From: Salinivenus sp.
Lineage (GTDB): Bacteria; Bacteroidota; Rhodothermia; Rhodothermales; Salinibacteraceae
DNA: 41,186 nucleotides
Direction: 5' to 3'
Assembly: GCA_018609755.1 (NCBI GenBank)
Contig: JAHENZ010000005.1
Coordinates: 1 to 41,186, forward strand
The position numbers and the translations under genes were made by a program. Of this stretch, positions 1 to 7,879 are shown one piece after another (the first letter of the stretch is position 1; each line of letters begins with the position of its first letter). Under the pieces are notes generated by a model. That model saw only the letters and a list, made by a program, of their open reading frames with translations, had not been told where the DNA came from and searched no databases.

Positions 1-1
1 G

Positions 2-82
2 CCCGGCTTCGGCCCCGCGAAGGCCTCCAAAATCAAGTACGTCCTCCACTACTTTGGGCACCGGGACTTTTCGGAGGCGTAA
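2..82 (+). CDS. C-terminal tail of an unidentified protein (partial)
   Basis: An open frame enters from the left edge and ends with TAA at 80-82. The visible 26 residues end in HYFGHRDFSEA. There is too little sequence to name a family. The reading frame has no stop before 80, and the next gene starts about 200 bases later, so this is probably the true end of a gene rather than a chance frame. Confidence 0.45.
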   Translation, partial: PGFGPAKASKIKYVLHYFGHRDFSEA

Positions 83-118
83 ACAAGCTGTTCCGCTCTT
101 CTCCTGACATCATTTACG

Positions 119-128
119 AACGATCGTT
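119..128. promoter_or_regulatory. 10-bp palindrome AACGATCGTT, possible operator
   Basis: A perfect 10-bp palindrome lies in the spacer between the partial gene and the 59-aa membrane protein, about 165 bases upstream of the latter's ATG. Its flanks (TTACG and GTTCA) are only partly symmetrical. It could be a repressor half-site pair or chance. No second copy was found. Confidence 0.15.
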
Positions 129-291
129 GTTCATTTGTCCATCCGCTGGATTTCTGTCAGAGATGTTGGATAGCATCTTCAACCCGTCGGAAAGTCAAAG
201 CACTCTTTAATAAATCCAGGGTGCTCCCGCCCCCACCAGGAGCGATTCACCCGAACTCCACGCTTGTAGCCCTCAACACACGTCAGGAGCA

Positions 292-471
292 ATGGCTGAA
301 AGCAGCAACGCAGTAGATAAGGGAGTCTCTTTCCTCACGGCGCTCGGCGTCGCCCTGGCGACGGCCATTTCGTATACCACGTATAATTCCGTGGGATGGG
401 CCTTCGTGCACGGGGTCTGCAACTGGTTCTACGTCGCCTACGCTCTCTATTTCGACATTGCACAGCTCTAA
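292..471 (+). CDS. Small membrane protein, 59 aa, unknown function
   Basis: ATG at 292 is preceded by AGGAG at 285-289, one of the clearest Shine-Dalgarno sites in the window. The 59-residue product starts MAESSNAVDKG and has two hydrophobic stretches: about 14-28 (LTALGVALATAISY) and about 33-55, rich in Trp, Tyr and Phe (VGWAFVHGVCNWFYVAYALYF). It is predicted to sit in the inner membrane with two short helices. I do not recognise the family. The strong RBS and the coherent hydrophobic pattern argue that it is real despite its size. Confidence 0.6.
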   Translation: MAESSNAVDKGVSFLTALGVALATAISYTTYNSVGWAFVHGVCNWFYVAYALYFDIAQL

Positions 472-514
472 GCCGGAGGCGAATGAAAAGCGTCCGAAGC
501 GCTTGGAGCTGGCC

Positions 515-2266
515 TCAGCGGGACTCCGGGTCGACAGCCGGGGATGTCTCGGCGGTGCCGTTGGTCGTCGACGCAGCCGGAGCCGAGCGCCCAAACAGGG
601 ACTGACTGGCGTGATCATTGGCCAGAAGGTACGCCTCGTAGTGCTGGCGGGACGCGATGTGGTCGATGCCCTGTGCGGCAAAGTGCTCCACCACTGCCGT
701 GGCCCGACTTCCGTCCGTCCGAAGGGCCCACTGTGCGTGCCGGGCGAGCAGGGCCAGCTCCAGGGCGTGGCCGAGGGTAAGCGCAAACCGGCGCGCGCCC
801 GCCTCCACGGCCTCCGGACTGTCCTCCAGCGCCTCGGCCAGCCACTGCATGGCGTTCTGAAAGGCGCCCTGCGCTGTCTCTACGGCGTGCTGGAGTGCGG
901 GCGTCTCCACCGCCCGTTCGCACCGCGCCAGCTCTGCCTTCACCGCCTCCATGCGTCCCTCTCGACGCAACTTCTTCAAGGTCGTGAGGGCCATGACGTT
1001 GGTCGTTCCCTCCCATAGCGGAAGCGCGTAGGCGTTGCGGAGCAGCATGGGAATGCCCGTGTCCTCGACGTAGCCGCCGCCCCCGAACGCCTCCATTACC
1101 TCTCCCAGTACGCTGGTAGCCTGCTTGGCCGTAGTGAGCTTCACGAGCGGGGTGAGGACCGAAAAGAGGTGCTGTTCCTGCGTCCCCAACGCCCCAGCCT
1201 CCTGCTTGCCCAGCAATTCCACGAGGCGAAACGTGAGGTGAAATGCCCCCTCGAACGTGGCCTGGAGGGAGGCCATCGTGTCGTAGTGGAGCGGCTTCTC
1301 GATAATGGGTGTCCCGAACGCCTCGCGGTTTCGACTAAAGTCGCGGGCCAGCGCGAGCCCGCGCCGCATGAGCCCCGTGGCCAGCACCGCGTTCCAGGTG
1401 CGGGCAATGCGAACCATGGGGCCCAAGGTTCGCGTCCCCTCGCCGATGGCTGACACCGGACGTGCCACCGCGCCGTCGAGCTCCACCTCGGAGACGGGAA
1501 GCTTCTGCGCCCCCATTTTCTCTTTCATCCGCTTCACCTGAATGCCGGTGCGGGGCGACTCAGTGTCACGATCGCGGATGGGAAGGTAGAAGAGTGTGAG
1601 GGCATCATCAGTCTTGGCGAGCACGAGAGCCACGTTTGCGGCCGTCGAGCTCGTAAACCACTTGTGACCGTGGAGCCGCCAGGTGCCGTCCTCATCGCGA
1701 CGGGCCGTCGTCGAGATCTGGTTGAGGTCGGTCCCTCCCTCCTTCTCGGTTCGCCATTGCCCACTCGTCCAAAAGGTCCCCGGAGAGCGACTGAGGAGGT
1801 GGGGGACCGCCTCATCTACCAGGTCCTCCGGTCCGTGGTCCAACAGCGTACGGGCCGCGCCGTCGGTCGTGGCGAGCAAGAAGCCCAGCAGGTCCGTGCC
1901 GGGCAAGAGCAGGTAGGCTCGTGCAAACTGGTTGATGCGACTGTAGCGGCCGTGCTCCTGTTCGTAGGCAGCGGCAACAACACCGTGTGTGGCTGTTTCC
2001 TCCAGCGCCCTCTGCCACAAGTCCGTGAGTTCTACGTGGTCGATGCGATCCCCCTGCGGCCCGTAGCGGGTGAGGGTAGGATCGTTGGCTCGATCGTTCA
2101 GCTGAAGGTCATAGAGGTCGTTTCCAGCAAGGGCACCGATCTCGTGTAGGTCGGGATCAATGTCGGCGCGCACCTCCGGCGGAAGCACTCGTTCCAGATA
2201 GCGCCGCAGCACGCGGTCATCCGTGTACTGGTTGTCGAGTTCGGCAATTTTTGTAGGAGCGGCCAT
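515..2266 (-). CDS. Acyl-CoA dehydrogenase family protein (AidB-like)
   Basis: A 583-aa flavoprotein of the acyl-CoA dehydrogenase superfamily, longer than the usual 380-400 aa and closer to the AidB-type subfamily, which has an extra C-terminal helical region. Visible landmarks are the middle-domain motif RTEKEGGTDLNQIS (about 170-185) followed by LHGHKWFTSS, and a C-terminal domain with FGGGGYVEDTG and then LWEGTTNVMAL. Glu419 in that last motif aligns with the catalytic-base position of medium-chain acyl-CoA dehydrogenase (family knowledge). The last ~140 residues are an Ala/Glu-rich helical extension. The substrate cannot be told from sequence; a role in fatty acid or amino-acid catabolism or in the alkylation response is inference. 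The ATG at 2266 gives the typical N-terminus. It appears monocistronic. Confidence 0.9.
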   Translation of the reverse strand: MAAPTKIAELDNQYTDDRVLRRYLERVLPPEVRADIDPDLHEIGALAGNDLYDLQLNDRANDPTLTRYGPQGDRIDHVELTDLWQRALEETATHGVVAAAYEQEHGRYSRINQFARAYLLLPGTDLLGFLLATTDGAARTLLDHGPEDLVDEAVPHLLSRSPGTFWTSGQWRTEKEGGTDLNQISTTARRDEDGTWRLHGHKWFTSSTAANVALVLAKTDDALTLFYLPIRDRDTESPRTGIQVKRMKEKMGAQKLPVSEVELDGAVARPVSAIGEGTRTLGPMVRIARTWNAVLATGLMRRGLALARDFSRNREAFGTPIIEKPLHYDTMASLQATFEGAFHLTFRLVELLGKQEAGALGTQEQHLFSVLTPLVKLTTAKQATSVLGEVMEAFGGGGYVEDTGIPMLLRNAYALPLWEGTTNVMALTTLKKLRREGRMEAVKAELARCERAVETPALQHAVETAQGAFQNAMQWLAEALEDSPEAVEAGARRFALTLGHALELALLARHAQWALRTDGSRATAVVEHFAAQGIDHIASRQHYEAYLLANDHASQSLFGRSAPAASTTNGTAETSPAVDPESR

Positions 2267-2533
2267 ACGGACTGGAAGAAACTTGAGTCATAAAAACGCA
2301 AACCGTGCCCAGTCTACAAATACGGAATGCCGCCAGCTCTGGGACACCGTTCGAGAGGCGCGTGGGAGATCCTGCATCCATCCCTGTGGGACAATTCCGC
2401 ACACGTCTCGCCCAGCAGACAGGCCCGCCAGAATCAGTCTCTTCTCCTTGTCAAGCATCCGGCAACCAACCACCGTCGAGAGAACGTATTGGGTGCTACG
2501 AAAATGGAGAGATCGTGCGCTCTAAGTGGACTC

Positions 2534-2569
2534 AAATTTGGAGTTGGGAATTCGGAATGTGGAATGACG
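2534..2569 (-). repeat. Intergenic word repeat, GAATTCGGAATG family, copy 1
   Basis: The spacer contains GAATTCGGAATG at 2548-2559. The reverse complement CATTCCGAATTC occurs exactly at 7851-7862 and 8983-8994. The flanks also resemble each other: on the minus strand CATTCCGAATTCCCAACTCC here against CATTCCGAATTCCAAACCCC in copy 2. All three copies are outside genes. The sequence is built of slightly varied AATTC/GGAAT words. Confidence 0.6.
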
Positions 2570-2654
2570 TTCCCGACGACGCGATTTGCCATGTTCTGAA
2601 CGCGAATCCGTCCAATGCCGAAACTACAATTCCCCAAGGTTGGACTTGAACGCA

Positions 2655-2785
2655 CTTAGTGGTCAGTCAAGCCGAAGGTGTCGGGCATCGAATTGAATAC
2701 GCCCGCTTGAATGTCACTTCAACAGCCTGAATACCGTTCATTGATCGGGGCTTTACTCGAAATGGAAAACTTGACGCCCCACTAG
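2655..2785. mobile_element. MITE-like element 1 (131 bp), tandem with element 2
   Basis: A non-coding 131-bp segment with inverted ends: left CTTAGTGGTCAGTCAAG, right end reverse complement CTAGTGGGGCGTCAAG, agreeing at most positions. The ends are bounded by TA within CTTAG/CTAG, like the TA target used by IS630/Tc1-type transposases (family knowledge). It shares its right CTAG with the next element. The two are diverged homologues: CAGTCAAGC, then TGTCG and TCGAAT fall in the same order about 127 bp apart. No transposase is encoded, so movement would need one in trans. Confidence 0.5.
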
Positions 2786-2911
2786 TGCTCAGTCAAGCTG
2801 AGAATGTCGAGTGTCGAATCGTGCCCTGTCTCCGAAATCTGTTGTCGGCTATGACGTTACGGTTTCAGGACCAGCGCTCAATCCGACACGGAGAACGTGA
2901 CGCAGCACTAG
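2782..2911. mobile_element. MITE-like element 2 (130 bp)
   Basis: The second copy of the tandem pair. The left end is CTAGTGCTCAGTCAAG; the right end reverse complement is CTAGTGCTGCGTCACG, identical at 13 of 16 positions. Both ends lie on CTAG (2782-2785 and 2908-2911). Its length matches element 1 to one base. The right CTAG supplies the TAG stop of the minus-strand lipoprotein frame at 2908, so it may have cut that gene. No ORF of note lies inside. Confidence 0.5.
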
Positions 2912-3042
2912 ACCGGAAAGCGAACCAGTTCGGCGTTGAGGTGCGTGTTGTAATCGGTGTACTCCTCATCGAGGACGACAGGTCCTCCGTCAAAAAGCGA
3001 ACAACCGGCCAACACGAGGAGAAACAGGAGAGTTTTCCACAT
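2908..3042 (-). CDS. Small lipoprotein, 44 aa, possibly truncated by a MITE
   Basis: The frame from ATG at 3042 gives a short basic start, a hydrophobic core and a lipobox: MWKTLLFLLVLAGCSLFDGG, with Cys14 as the predicted lipidation site. The mature part continues to residue 44 and stops at a TAG that lies in the terminal CTAG of MITE-like element 2. This looks like a lipoprotein precursor exported by Sec and processed by signal peptidase II. The mature part is very short, so either this is a complete tiny lipoprotein or the 5' remnant of a longer one. Joining across the two elements with one TA retained still gives an in-frame TAA, which weakens the truncation idea. No strong RBS is seen. 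Confidence 0.45.
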   Translation of the reverse strand: MWKTLLFLLVLAGCSLFDGGPVVLDEEYTDYNTHLNAELVRFPV

Positions 3043-3212
3043 GGCACAAACAGAGAAATGCCTTAAACGTGCTCATTCTCCCTACACCCACGGAGACTCC
3101 AGTGCCAATTTAGTGTTGGGACGCCCAACTCATTCTCCCCGGCCCGGCGCTGTATTGATCTTCGCCGCCAGTTCCGTCCTTTCTGTCATTCTTCTCTGCA
3201 TGACGACGAATC

Positions 3213-3962
3213 ATGACCGCCTCGTATCCGCCCGACACCTCAACCGAGGCTCTTGACGACCTGTTGACGCCCGACTCTGCCCCGCGACAGATCGCCCCCA
3301 ACCTCTACTCCGTCCTGCCTTCCGACGTGGTGGGTGCCGCGTACGACACCCGCGCCGCTGCCTACGACCGTGTGGTGGGCAGCGATCTGTACAACCGCCT
3401 ACTCTGGGGCCTGCCCGTCGCCCGCTACCATTCTTTCGTGGACCGGGCCATACACGACGATTCCGGGCCGCTGCTCGACGCCGGGGCGGGTTCGACCGTC
3501 TTCACGGCGGAGACATACGGGCAAACGGATCGGCCGGTGCTTCTCGTCGACCGGTCGCGGGGCATGTTGAACGCCGCGCGGAACCGCCTGTCCGATCGCG
3601 CGGGTGGGACCCTTCCGGACCACGTCACGCTCCTACAAGCCGATCTCAACACCCTCTCCTTCCGCCCCGGCAGTGTAGACACAATCCTGTCGATGGGGAT
3701 GCTCCACCTTTTCGAGGATCCGACGGCCCACGTCCGGCGCCTGCTGGAGTGGCTCGCCCCGAGCGGGTCTCTCTTCGCCACGAGCCTCGTTGCCGAGCGA
3801 ACAATCGGACGGTTGTACCTGCACCTACTGCACCAGGCGGGAGAAGTGGCACCGCCGCGCTCCTACGACGACCTCCACCAGCAACTGTCCGCTGAACTCG
3901 ATGCCCGCGTAGAAGGGACGCGGACGGGAAGCATGGCCTTCTTCACCATTCGGAACGCATAA
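3213..3962 (+). CDS. Class I SAM-dependent methyltransferase
   Basis: A 249-aa protein with a Rossmann methyltransferase core. Motif I is LLDAGAGSTVF (about 86-96), an acidic strand end LLVDRSRGML follows, then DHVTLLQADLNTLSF (motif II region) and LSMGMLHLFEDP (motif III/post-III). These are features of the Methyltransf_11/25 group, which methylates small molecules or lipids. The substrate is unknown. It stands alone between the MITE patch and the convergent mla operon, so context gives no help. ATG 3213 is chosen because the N-terminal ~70 residues read as coherent protein. Confidence 0.8.
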   Translation: MTASYPPDTSTEALDDLLTPDSAPRQIAPNLYSVLPSDVVGAAYDTRAAAYDRVVGSDLYNRLLWGLPVARYHSFVDRAIHDDSGPLLDAGAGSTVFTAETYGQTDRPVLLVDRSRGMLNAARNRLSDRAGGTLPDHVTLLQADLNTLSFRPGSVDTILSMGMLHLFEDPTAHVRRLLEWLAPSGSLFATSLVAERTIGRLYLHLLHQAGEVAPPRSYDDLHQQLSAELDARVEGTRTGSMAFFTIRNA

Positions 3963-3970
3963 CGCCTCAC

Positions 3971-3990
3971 GTCGAGAGAAGAATCTCGAT
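3971..3990. terminator. Hairpin between convergent genes
   Basis: A 6-bp perfect stem TCGAGA (3972-3977) / TCTCGA (3984-3989) with a 6-base loop, extended by a G-T pair, lies in the 60-bp spacer between the ends of the methyltransferase gene (plus) and the auxiliary lipoprotein gene (minus). The following bases are AT-rich but there is no long U run. It could act as a bidirectional terminator. Confidence 0.35.
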
Positions 3991-4022
3991 ACATTACACT
4001 CTTTCACAAGTCTCCCCAGTCG

Positions 4023-4685
4023 TCATTCCGTCGCGGACAGAGTGCGCAGCCGGCGGCTGAGGTCTTCGGCCAACACGACGAGGGAGGTGTCGAGCTTGGC
4101 AACGAGGTTCCCAAAGTCGTTGACCGGCCAGCCCTCCTCTCGGTGGCGCGTCAGGCCGCGGGTCCGTACGGTGTCCCCCTCCGGCCCGAGAATCGTCCAG
4201 CCGACGGTCATTTGCGAGTGGCCCGTCGGGACGGGGGCATCGTCGTCCGCGTCAGGGCCCGGAGGGGCGGGCCCCACGCCCTCAAAGCGAAGGACGTGCA
4301 ACTGGATCACGTAGTCGAACGTCGACCCACGCGGCCACGGTACCACCTCGGCCGACTGGATTCCCGACTGGCCTTCCAAGTTGAGTGCCAGAGCTCGATT
4401 GAGGGCCGGCCCGAGCTCTTCTCCCCAGCGGTGAAATTCGGCAAAGCGAATCTGATTCGTCCCTCGGCGGGTCACAATGGTGGGGGCATCGAGGTACTCG
4501 GGCAGGCGCGGCTTCCGCAATCCGAGGCGAAGACCGGACGTTTCCACGGTGGTGTCATCCGCGAGTTCTCCCTCAAGCAGGTAGTAATTCGTGTTGCTGG
4601 GGCGAGGGCTGGGCAATTGCACGCATCCCCCCAGGAACAGTCCCACGAAGGTGGCAGCAAGAAGACATAGGCCAATTCTACGCAT
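4023..4685 (-). CDS. ABC-type transport auxiliary lipoprotein (PqiC/DUF330-like)
   Basis: I start this at ATG 4685 because it yields a lipoprotein signal, MRRIGLCLLAATFVGLFLGGC, with Cys21 as the lipidated residue. Starts further upstream overlap the MCE gene and read as out-of-frame sequence. The mature part has NYYLLEG near the N-terminus and a beta-rich body with YLDAPTIVTRRGTNQIRFAEFHRWGEELGPALNRAL, typical of the ABC_trans_aux family. Such lipoproteins work with MCE-protein transporters at the outer membrane or periplasm (family knowledge). It is the last gene of the operon, 34 bp after the MCE gene. 220 aa. Confidence 0.85.
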   Translation of the reverse strand: MRRIGLCLLAATFVGLFLGGCVQLPSPRPSNTNYYLLEGELADDTTVETSGLRLGLRKPRLPEYLDAPTIVTRRGTNQIRFAEFHRWGEELGPALNRALALNLEGQSGIQSAEVVPWPRGSTFDYVIQLHVLRFEGVGPAPPGPDADDDAPVPTGHSQMTVGWTILGPEGDTVRTRGLTRHREEGWPVNDFGNLVAKLDTSLVVLAEDLSRRLRTLSATE

Positions 4686-4719
4686 GCGCGTATCAGACTC
4701 AAGCGAAAGAAACGGACGA

Positions 4720-5760
4720 CTATTGTTCATCGGTCGGCGACGGGGGCGGGGCCTCTTTGCCTCGAATGAACATGCTGGGGTTGCGCTCCAGCGACTGGAT
4801 GAGGACGCGCAGCGCTTCCGTCGCATTGGCGAGTTTCGATAGGGCGTCCTGCATCTCGTAGCCGATGCCGGAATCCGTCGAGATGGTCCGTTCAAACTCC
4901 TTCATGGTCCCCCGCATACGTTGCAGGGTTGTGCGCAGCTCCTGGTTCGTCGCCTTCAACTCCTCGGCCGTCGGATCCACAGACGACCGCATTTCCTCAA
5001 CGAGCCTCCGCGTCTCAGAAATGGTGTTGCGAAGATCTCCGGTCACCTTCGGGGCATCCGCAACCGCCGTCTGGACCTCTTCCGACTCCACGACCTCTTG
5101 CACCGATTCAATCGTGGCGAGGATCGAGCGGTTGATCTCCTGGGCGTCCAGCTGATCTAATTTCTCGTTGGCGTTGACGAGGAACGTGATGATGTTCTCG
5201 TTGATCTTGCTCACGTCGAACCGGCGCAGGTTCGTCATCAGGCCGGACGCCTCCTCCCCCAGCCGGGCCAGCGGCGAGAGCTCGGTCGGTATTTCGAGGT
5301 GGGGCGAGCCGGTGTGGCCGTACACGACCGAGTCCGGGTCCGAAACGTACGTGAGCTCCACGTAGAGCTTTCCGGTCACGATGCTTTCGAGCTGCAACTG
5401 GGCGCGGAGGCCATCCCCAATCTGGTCTTTCAGGAGGCGCGGATTGTCCAGGTCGAGGGGCGCTCCGGTCGTGTCGGTCACCGGCTCCAAATTGATTGCG
5501 TACTGCACCGGCACCTGGAACGTCTCATTCTCCAGGTCCACCCGCAGCTTGACGTCGGTCACTTCCCCAATCGGCACCCCCTTAAACTTCACCGGTGCGC
5601 CCACGTCGAGCCCGTTTACGGACTCGTCGAAGTAGCTGATGAAAGTGGTACGCTGATCGAAGATGCGACTTGCCCCCAGAGCCCCTATTCCGACGATCGC
5701 AAGCACGATGGCACCTACGACGAAGAGGCCGATGGCGGTCGGATTGGCGCGTTGACTCAT
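4720..5760 (-). CDS. mlaD: MCE/MlaD-family substrate-binding protein
   Basis: A 346-aa protein with one N-terminal membrane anchor (about 10-32, IGLFVVGAIVLAIVGIGALG) followed by an MCE domain (about 40-115) with the characteristic VNGLDVGAPVKFKGVPIGEVTDVKL. The C-terminal half is a long, charged, largely helical region with coiled-coil character, ending in a Pro-rich tail. MCE proteins form periplasmic rings that carry phospholipids or other hydrophobic molecules between membranes (family knowledge). It is longer than E. coli MlaD (183 aa), a common pattern outside Proteobacteria. It sits 32 bp after the ATPase gene and 34 bp before the lipoprotein gene. The symbol denotes family, not proven orthology. 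Confidence 0.88.
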   Translation of the reverse strand: MSQRANPTAIGLFVVGAIVLAIVGIGALGASRIFDQRTTFISYFDESVNGLDVGAPVKFKGVPIGEVTDVKLRVDLENETFQVPVQYAINLEPVTDTTGAPLDLDNPRLLKDQIGDGLRAQLQLESIVTGKLYVELTYVSDPDSVVYGHTGSPHLEIPTELSPLARLGEEASGLMTNLRRFDVSKINENIITFLVNANEKLDQLDAQEINRSILATIESVQEVVESEEVQTAVADAPKVTGDLRNTISETRRLVEEMRSSVDPTAEELKATNQELRTTLQRMRGTMKEFERTISTDSGIGYEMQDALSKLANATEALRVLIQSLERNPSMFIRGKEAPPPSPTDEQ

Positions 5761-5792
5761 GGAACGGCAGATCGATGAAACAAAACCCAGTG

Positions 5793-6557
5793 CTATTCGG
5801 CCTCAAGCGACCGGGTGAGAAACTGATGCACGCGCGGGTTCGGCGGATTGCTCCGGAGTTCCTCCGGCGGGCCGAGCGCCGTCATCGTCTTCGTTTCAAT
5901 GTCGAGATAGAGCGCCCGGTCGGCGATCGTAAAGATGCTTTCGAGGTCGTGCGTGACGACCACGATGGTGGTGTTGAGGCTGTCGCGGAGTTGGAGCACG
6001 AGGTCGTCGAGGCGGCGGGCACTGACCGGGTCGAGGCCCGACGTCGGCTCGTCAAAAAACAGGATGTCGGGATCGAGCGCAACGGCCCGAGCGAGGGCGG
6101 CCCGCTTCCGCATGCCGCCGCTGATCTCGTGAGGATAGAACGACTCGAACCCTCGCAGTCCCACCAGTGCCAGTTTCAGCGACACGATGCGGTCGATGTC
6201 CGTATCGTTCAAGTCCGTGTATTCGCGTAGGGGGAGACCAATGTTCTCGGCGAGGGTCATGGTACTCCAGAGCGCCCCTTTCTGGTAGAGAACCCCCGTC
6301 GTGCGAAGCAGCGCCGACCGTTCCTCCTCGTCCAGTTCCCACAGGGCATTGCCCTGCAGCTGCACCGTCCCGTCCGAAGGCCGCAAGAGCCCAATCATGT
6401 GCTTGAGCAACGTACTCTTGCCCGATCCACTCCCGCCCATAATGACGAGAATCTCCCCTTGCGCCACGTCAAAGGTCAAATCGCGCATCACGACGAAAGA
6501 CCCAAAGGCCATCGTCAAATCCTCAACCGAAATGGCGGGAGAAGTCGAACCAGACAC
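5793..6557 (-). CDS. mlaF: Lipid-transport ABC ATPase (MlaF-like)
   Basis: The ATP-binding subunit of the Mla-type importer/exporter. Visible motifs are Walker A GGSGSGKST (residues 41-49), signature EISGGMRKRAALARA, Walker B ILFFDEPTSGLDP and the H-loop VVVTHDLESI. SGGMRKR is typical of MlaF-type ATPases. The start is uncertain. GTG 6557 gives 254 aa beginning VSGSTSPAISVEDL, which fits the family. A TTG at 6605 immediately after the permease stop would add 16 residues and has a possible AGG upstream. It is second in the operon. Confidence 0.9.
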   Translation of the reverse strand: MSGSTSPAISVEDLTMAFGSFVVMRDLTFDVAQGEILVIMGGSGSGKSTLLKHMIGLLRPSDGTVQLQGNALWELDEEERSALLRTTGVLYQKGALWSTMTLAENIGLPLREYTDLNDTDIDRIVSLKLALVGLRGFESFYPHEISGGMRKRAALARAVALDPDILFFDEPTSGLDPVSARRLDDLVLQLRDSLNTTIVVVTHDLESIFTIADRALYLDIETKTMTALGPPEELRSNPPNPRVHQFLTRSLEAE

Positions 6558-6605
6558 TGCAACAAGCGAAAATGTAGGGGCGAGGCTCTGTGGACCCGGG
6601 AGCAA

Positions 6606-7760
6606 TTAGACCTGCAGGACAGCCGCCGCCCAGTCGATGATGGCGTTCGCGAGAACAATGAGGATGATGCCGGTCACGACGGCGGAGGTCGTGGCCTGGC
6701 CCACCGCCGAAGCATCGTTGCCCGTCTGCAGTCCTCGCATGCAGCCCGAGATTCCGATGATGGCCCCATAGACGACCGACTTCACGATGCCGACGAGGCC
6801 GTCCGCAAGCACGACGGGCTCCAGCAAGCCGGTAAAAAACTGGGTATAGCTGAGGTCGAGCATCGTGGTGGCCACGGCCAGCCCCCCGAGGATGCCGAGC
6901 ACGTCCGCGTACACCGTGAGTAGCGGCAGGGCGATCACGATGGCCAGGAGCCGCGGCGTCACCAAAAAGTCGATGGGCGAAATGCCGAGCGTCTTTAGCG
7001 CATCAATCTCCTCCGCAATCTTCATGCTCCCAATCTCCGCAGCAAAGGCCGCCCCGGTGCGCCCCGTCATGATAATCGCGGTCATAAGGGCCCCCAGCTC
7101 GCGCAGCATGCCGTAGCTGACAAGATAGGACACGTAGTAGTCCGCCCCAAACCGGCGAAGCACCACCGCCCCCAGGAACGCGATGATGAGGCCTACCAGC
7201 AGGCTAATAACCGTCACGATGGGCAGCGCAGAGGACGTGCTCGACTGCAGGGCGACCCCAAAGGTGCGCCATCGCATCCGTACCTGCCGCGTCAAAAGCC
7301 CGAAGAGGCTCTGCACCACCTGCCCAATAAACGCAAGAACGTCGAGCATCTCGTCGTACACGTCCAGCGCCCAGAGCCCCATCCGAGCCAGCAGTCCTGA
7401 AGGCCCCTCTTCGTCGTCGGTGTCCTGCTCGGGCACGGCCTGAGAGAGCGAGACGAGTCTCGCAAGCGACGCCGGAAGCGTCTCGGTACGGATCTCGATG
7501 TCCTGCTCGCGACAAAACTCGGCCGTTTCGAAGAGAAACGTCACGAGACTGCTGTCCCAATTCTCGAGATCGTCGGTCTCGAAGGCGATGGTGTCGACTG
7601 GGCCGGTCACGTTCGCGGCGTCGACTGCGTCGCGGAGCGACGGAAGCGGACTGCGGAGCGACCAGGTGCCGGTCGGACGAAGCACGAGCGTCCGGTCGGT
7701 GTAGTGAGCGTCGACCTGCATCGGAGGAGTCGTTGCGAGACGAGAACGGAGCCTTTTCAC
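6606..7760 (-). CDS. mlaE: MlaE-family lipid ABC permease with N-terminal STAS-like domain
   Basis: A 384-aa fusion. Residues about 15-115 resemble a STAS domain (LVLRPTGTWSL, then the DDLENWDSS strand-loop where STAS proteins carry a conserved D-S-S/G, then an amphipathic helix). Residues about 125-384 are an MlaE permease with five or six membrane segments and the hallmark TGRTGAAFAAEIGSMKIAEEIDAL, followed by LGISPIDFLVTPR. In E. coli the STAS partner MlaB is a separate protein (family knowledge); here it appears fused. It is first gene of the four-gene operon running leftwards. ATG 7760 is used; ATG 7721 is an alternative that keeps the whole STAS region. Confidence 0.9.
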   Translation of the reverse strand: MKRLRSRLATTPPMQVDAHYTDRTLVLRPTGTWSLRSPLPSLRDAVDAANVTGPVDTIAFETDDLENWDSSLVTFLFETAEFCREQDIEIRTETLPASLARLVSLSQAVPEQDTDDEEGPSGLLARMGLWALDVYDEMLDVLAFIGQVVQSLFGLLTRQVRMRWRTFGVALQSSTSSALPIVTVISLLVGLIIAFLGAVVLRRFGADYYVSYLVSYGMLRELGALMTAIIMTGRTGAAFAAEIGSMKIAEEIDALKTLGISPIDFLVTPRLLAIVIALPLLTVYADVLGILGGLAVATTMLDLSYTQFFTGLLEPVVLADGLVGIVKSVVYGAIIGISGCMRGLQTGNDASAVGQATTSAVVTGIILIVLANAIIDWAAAVLQV

Positions 7761-7843
7761 GAATGCAGCTCAGAAAAGTGCCTACGTGTTGCGTGGGCGT
7801 TCGACAATGGACGTTTGGCATTACGAGTTGGGCGCCGCTCCCC

Positions 7844-7879
7844 CACTCTACATTCCGAATTCCAAACCCCAATTCGCCA
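7844..7879 (+). repeat. Intergenic word repeat, GAATTCGGAATG family, copy 2
   Basis: CATTCCGAATTC at 7851-7862 matches copies 1 and 3 exactly, followed by the variable words CAAACCCCAATTCG. It fills the end of the 119-bp spacer between the mlaE start and the hydrolase stop, ending one base before that stop codon. Confidence 0.6.

Noticed and set aside
458-1018. Long plus-strand frame opposite the acyl-CoA dehydrogenase gene
   Set aside because: It lies antisense to a clearly conserved gene; its sequence is Arg/Pro-rich shadow translation with no family features.
4686-4895. 70-codon N-terminal extension of the auxiliary lipoprotein frame
   Set aside because: It overlaps the MCE gene and would bury the lipoprotein signal peptide; ATG 4685 is the sensible start.
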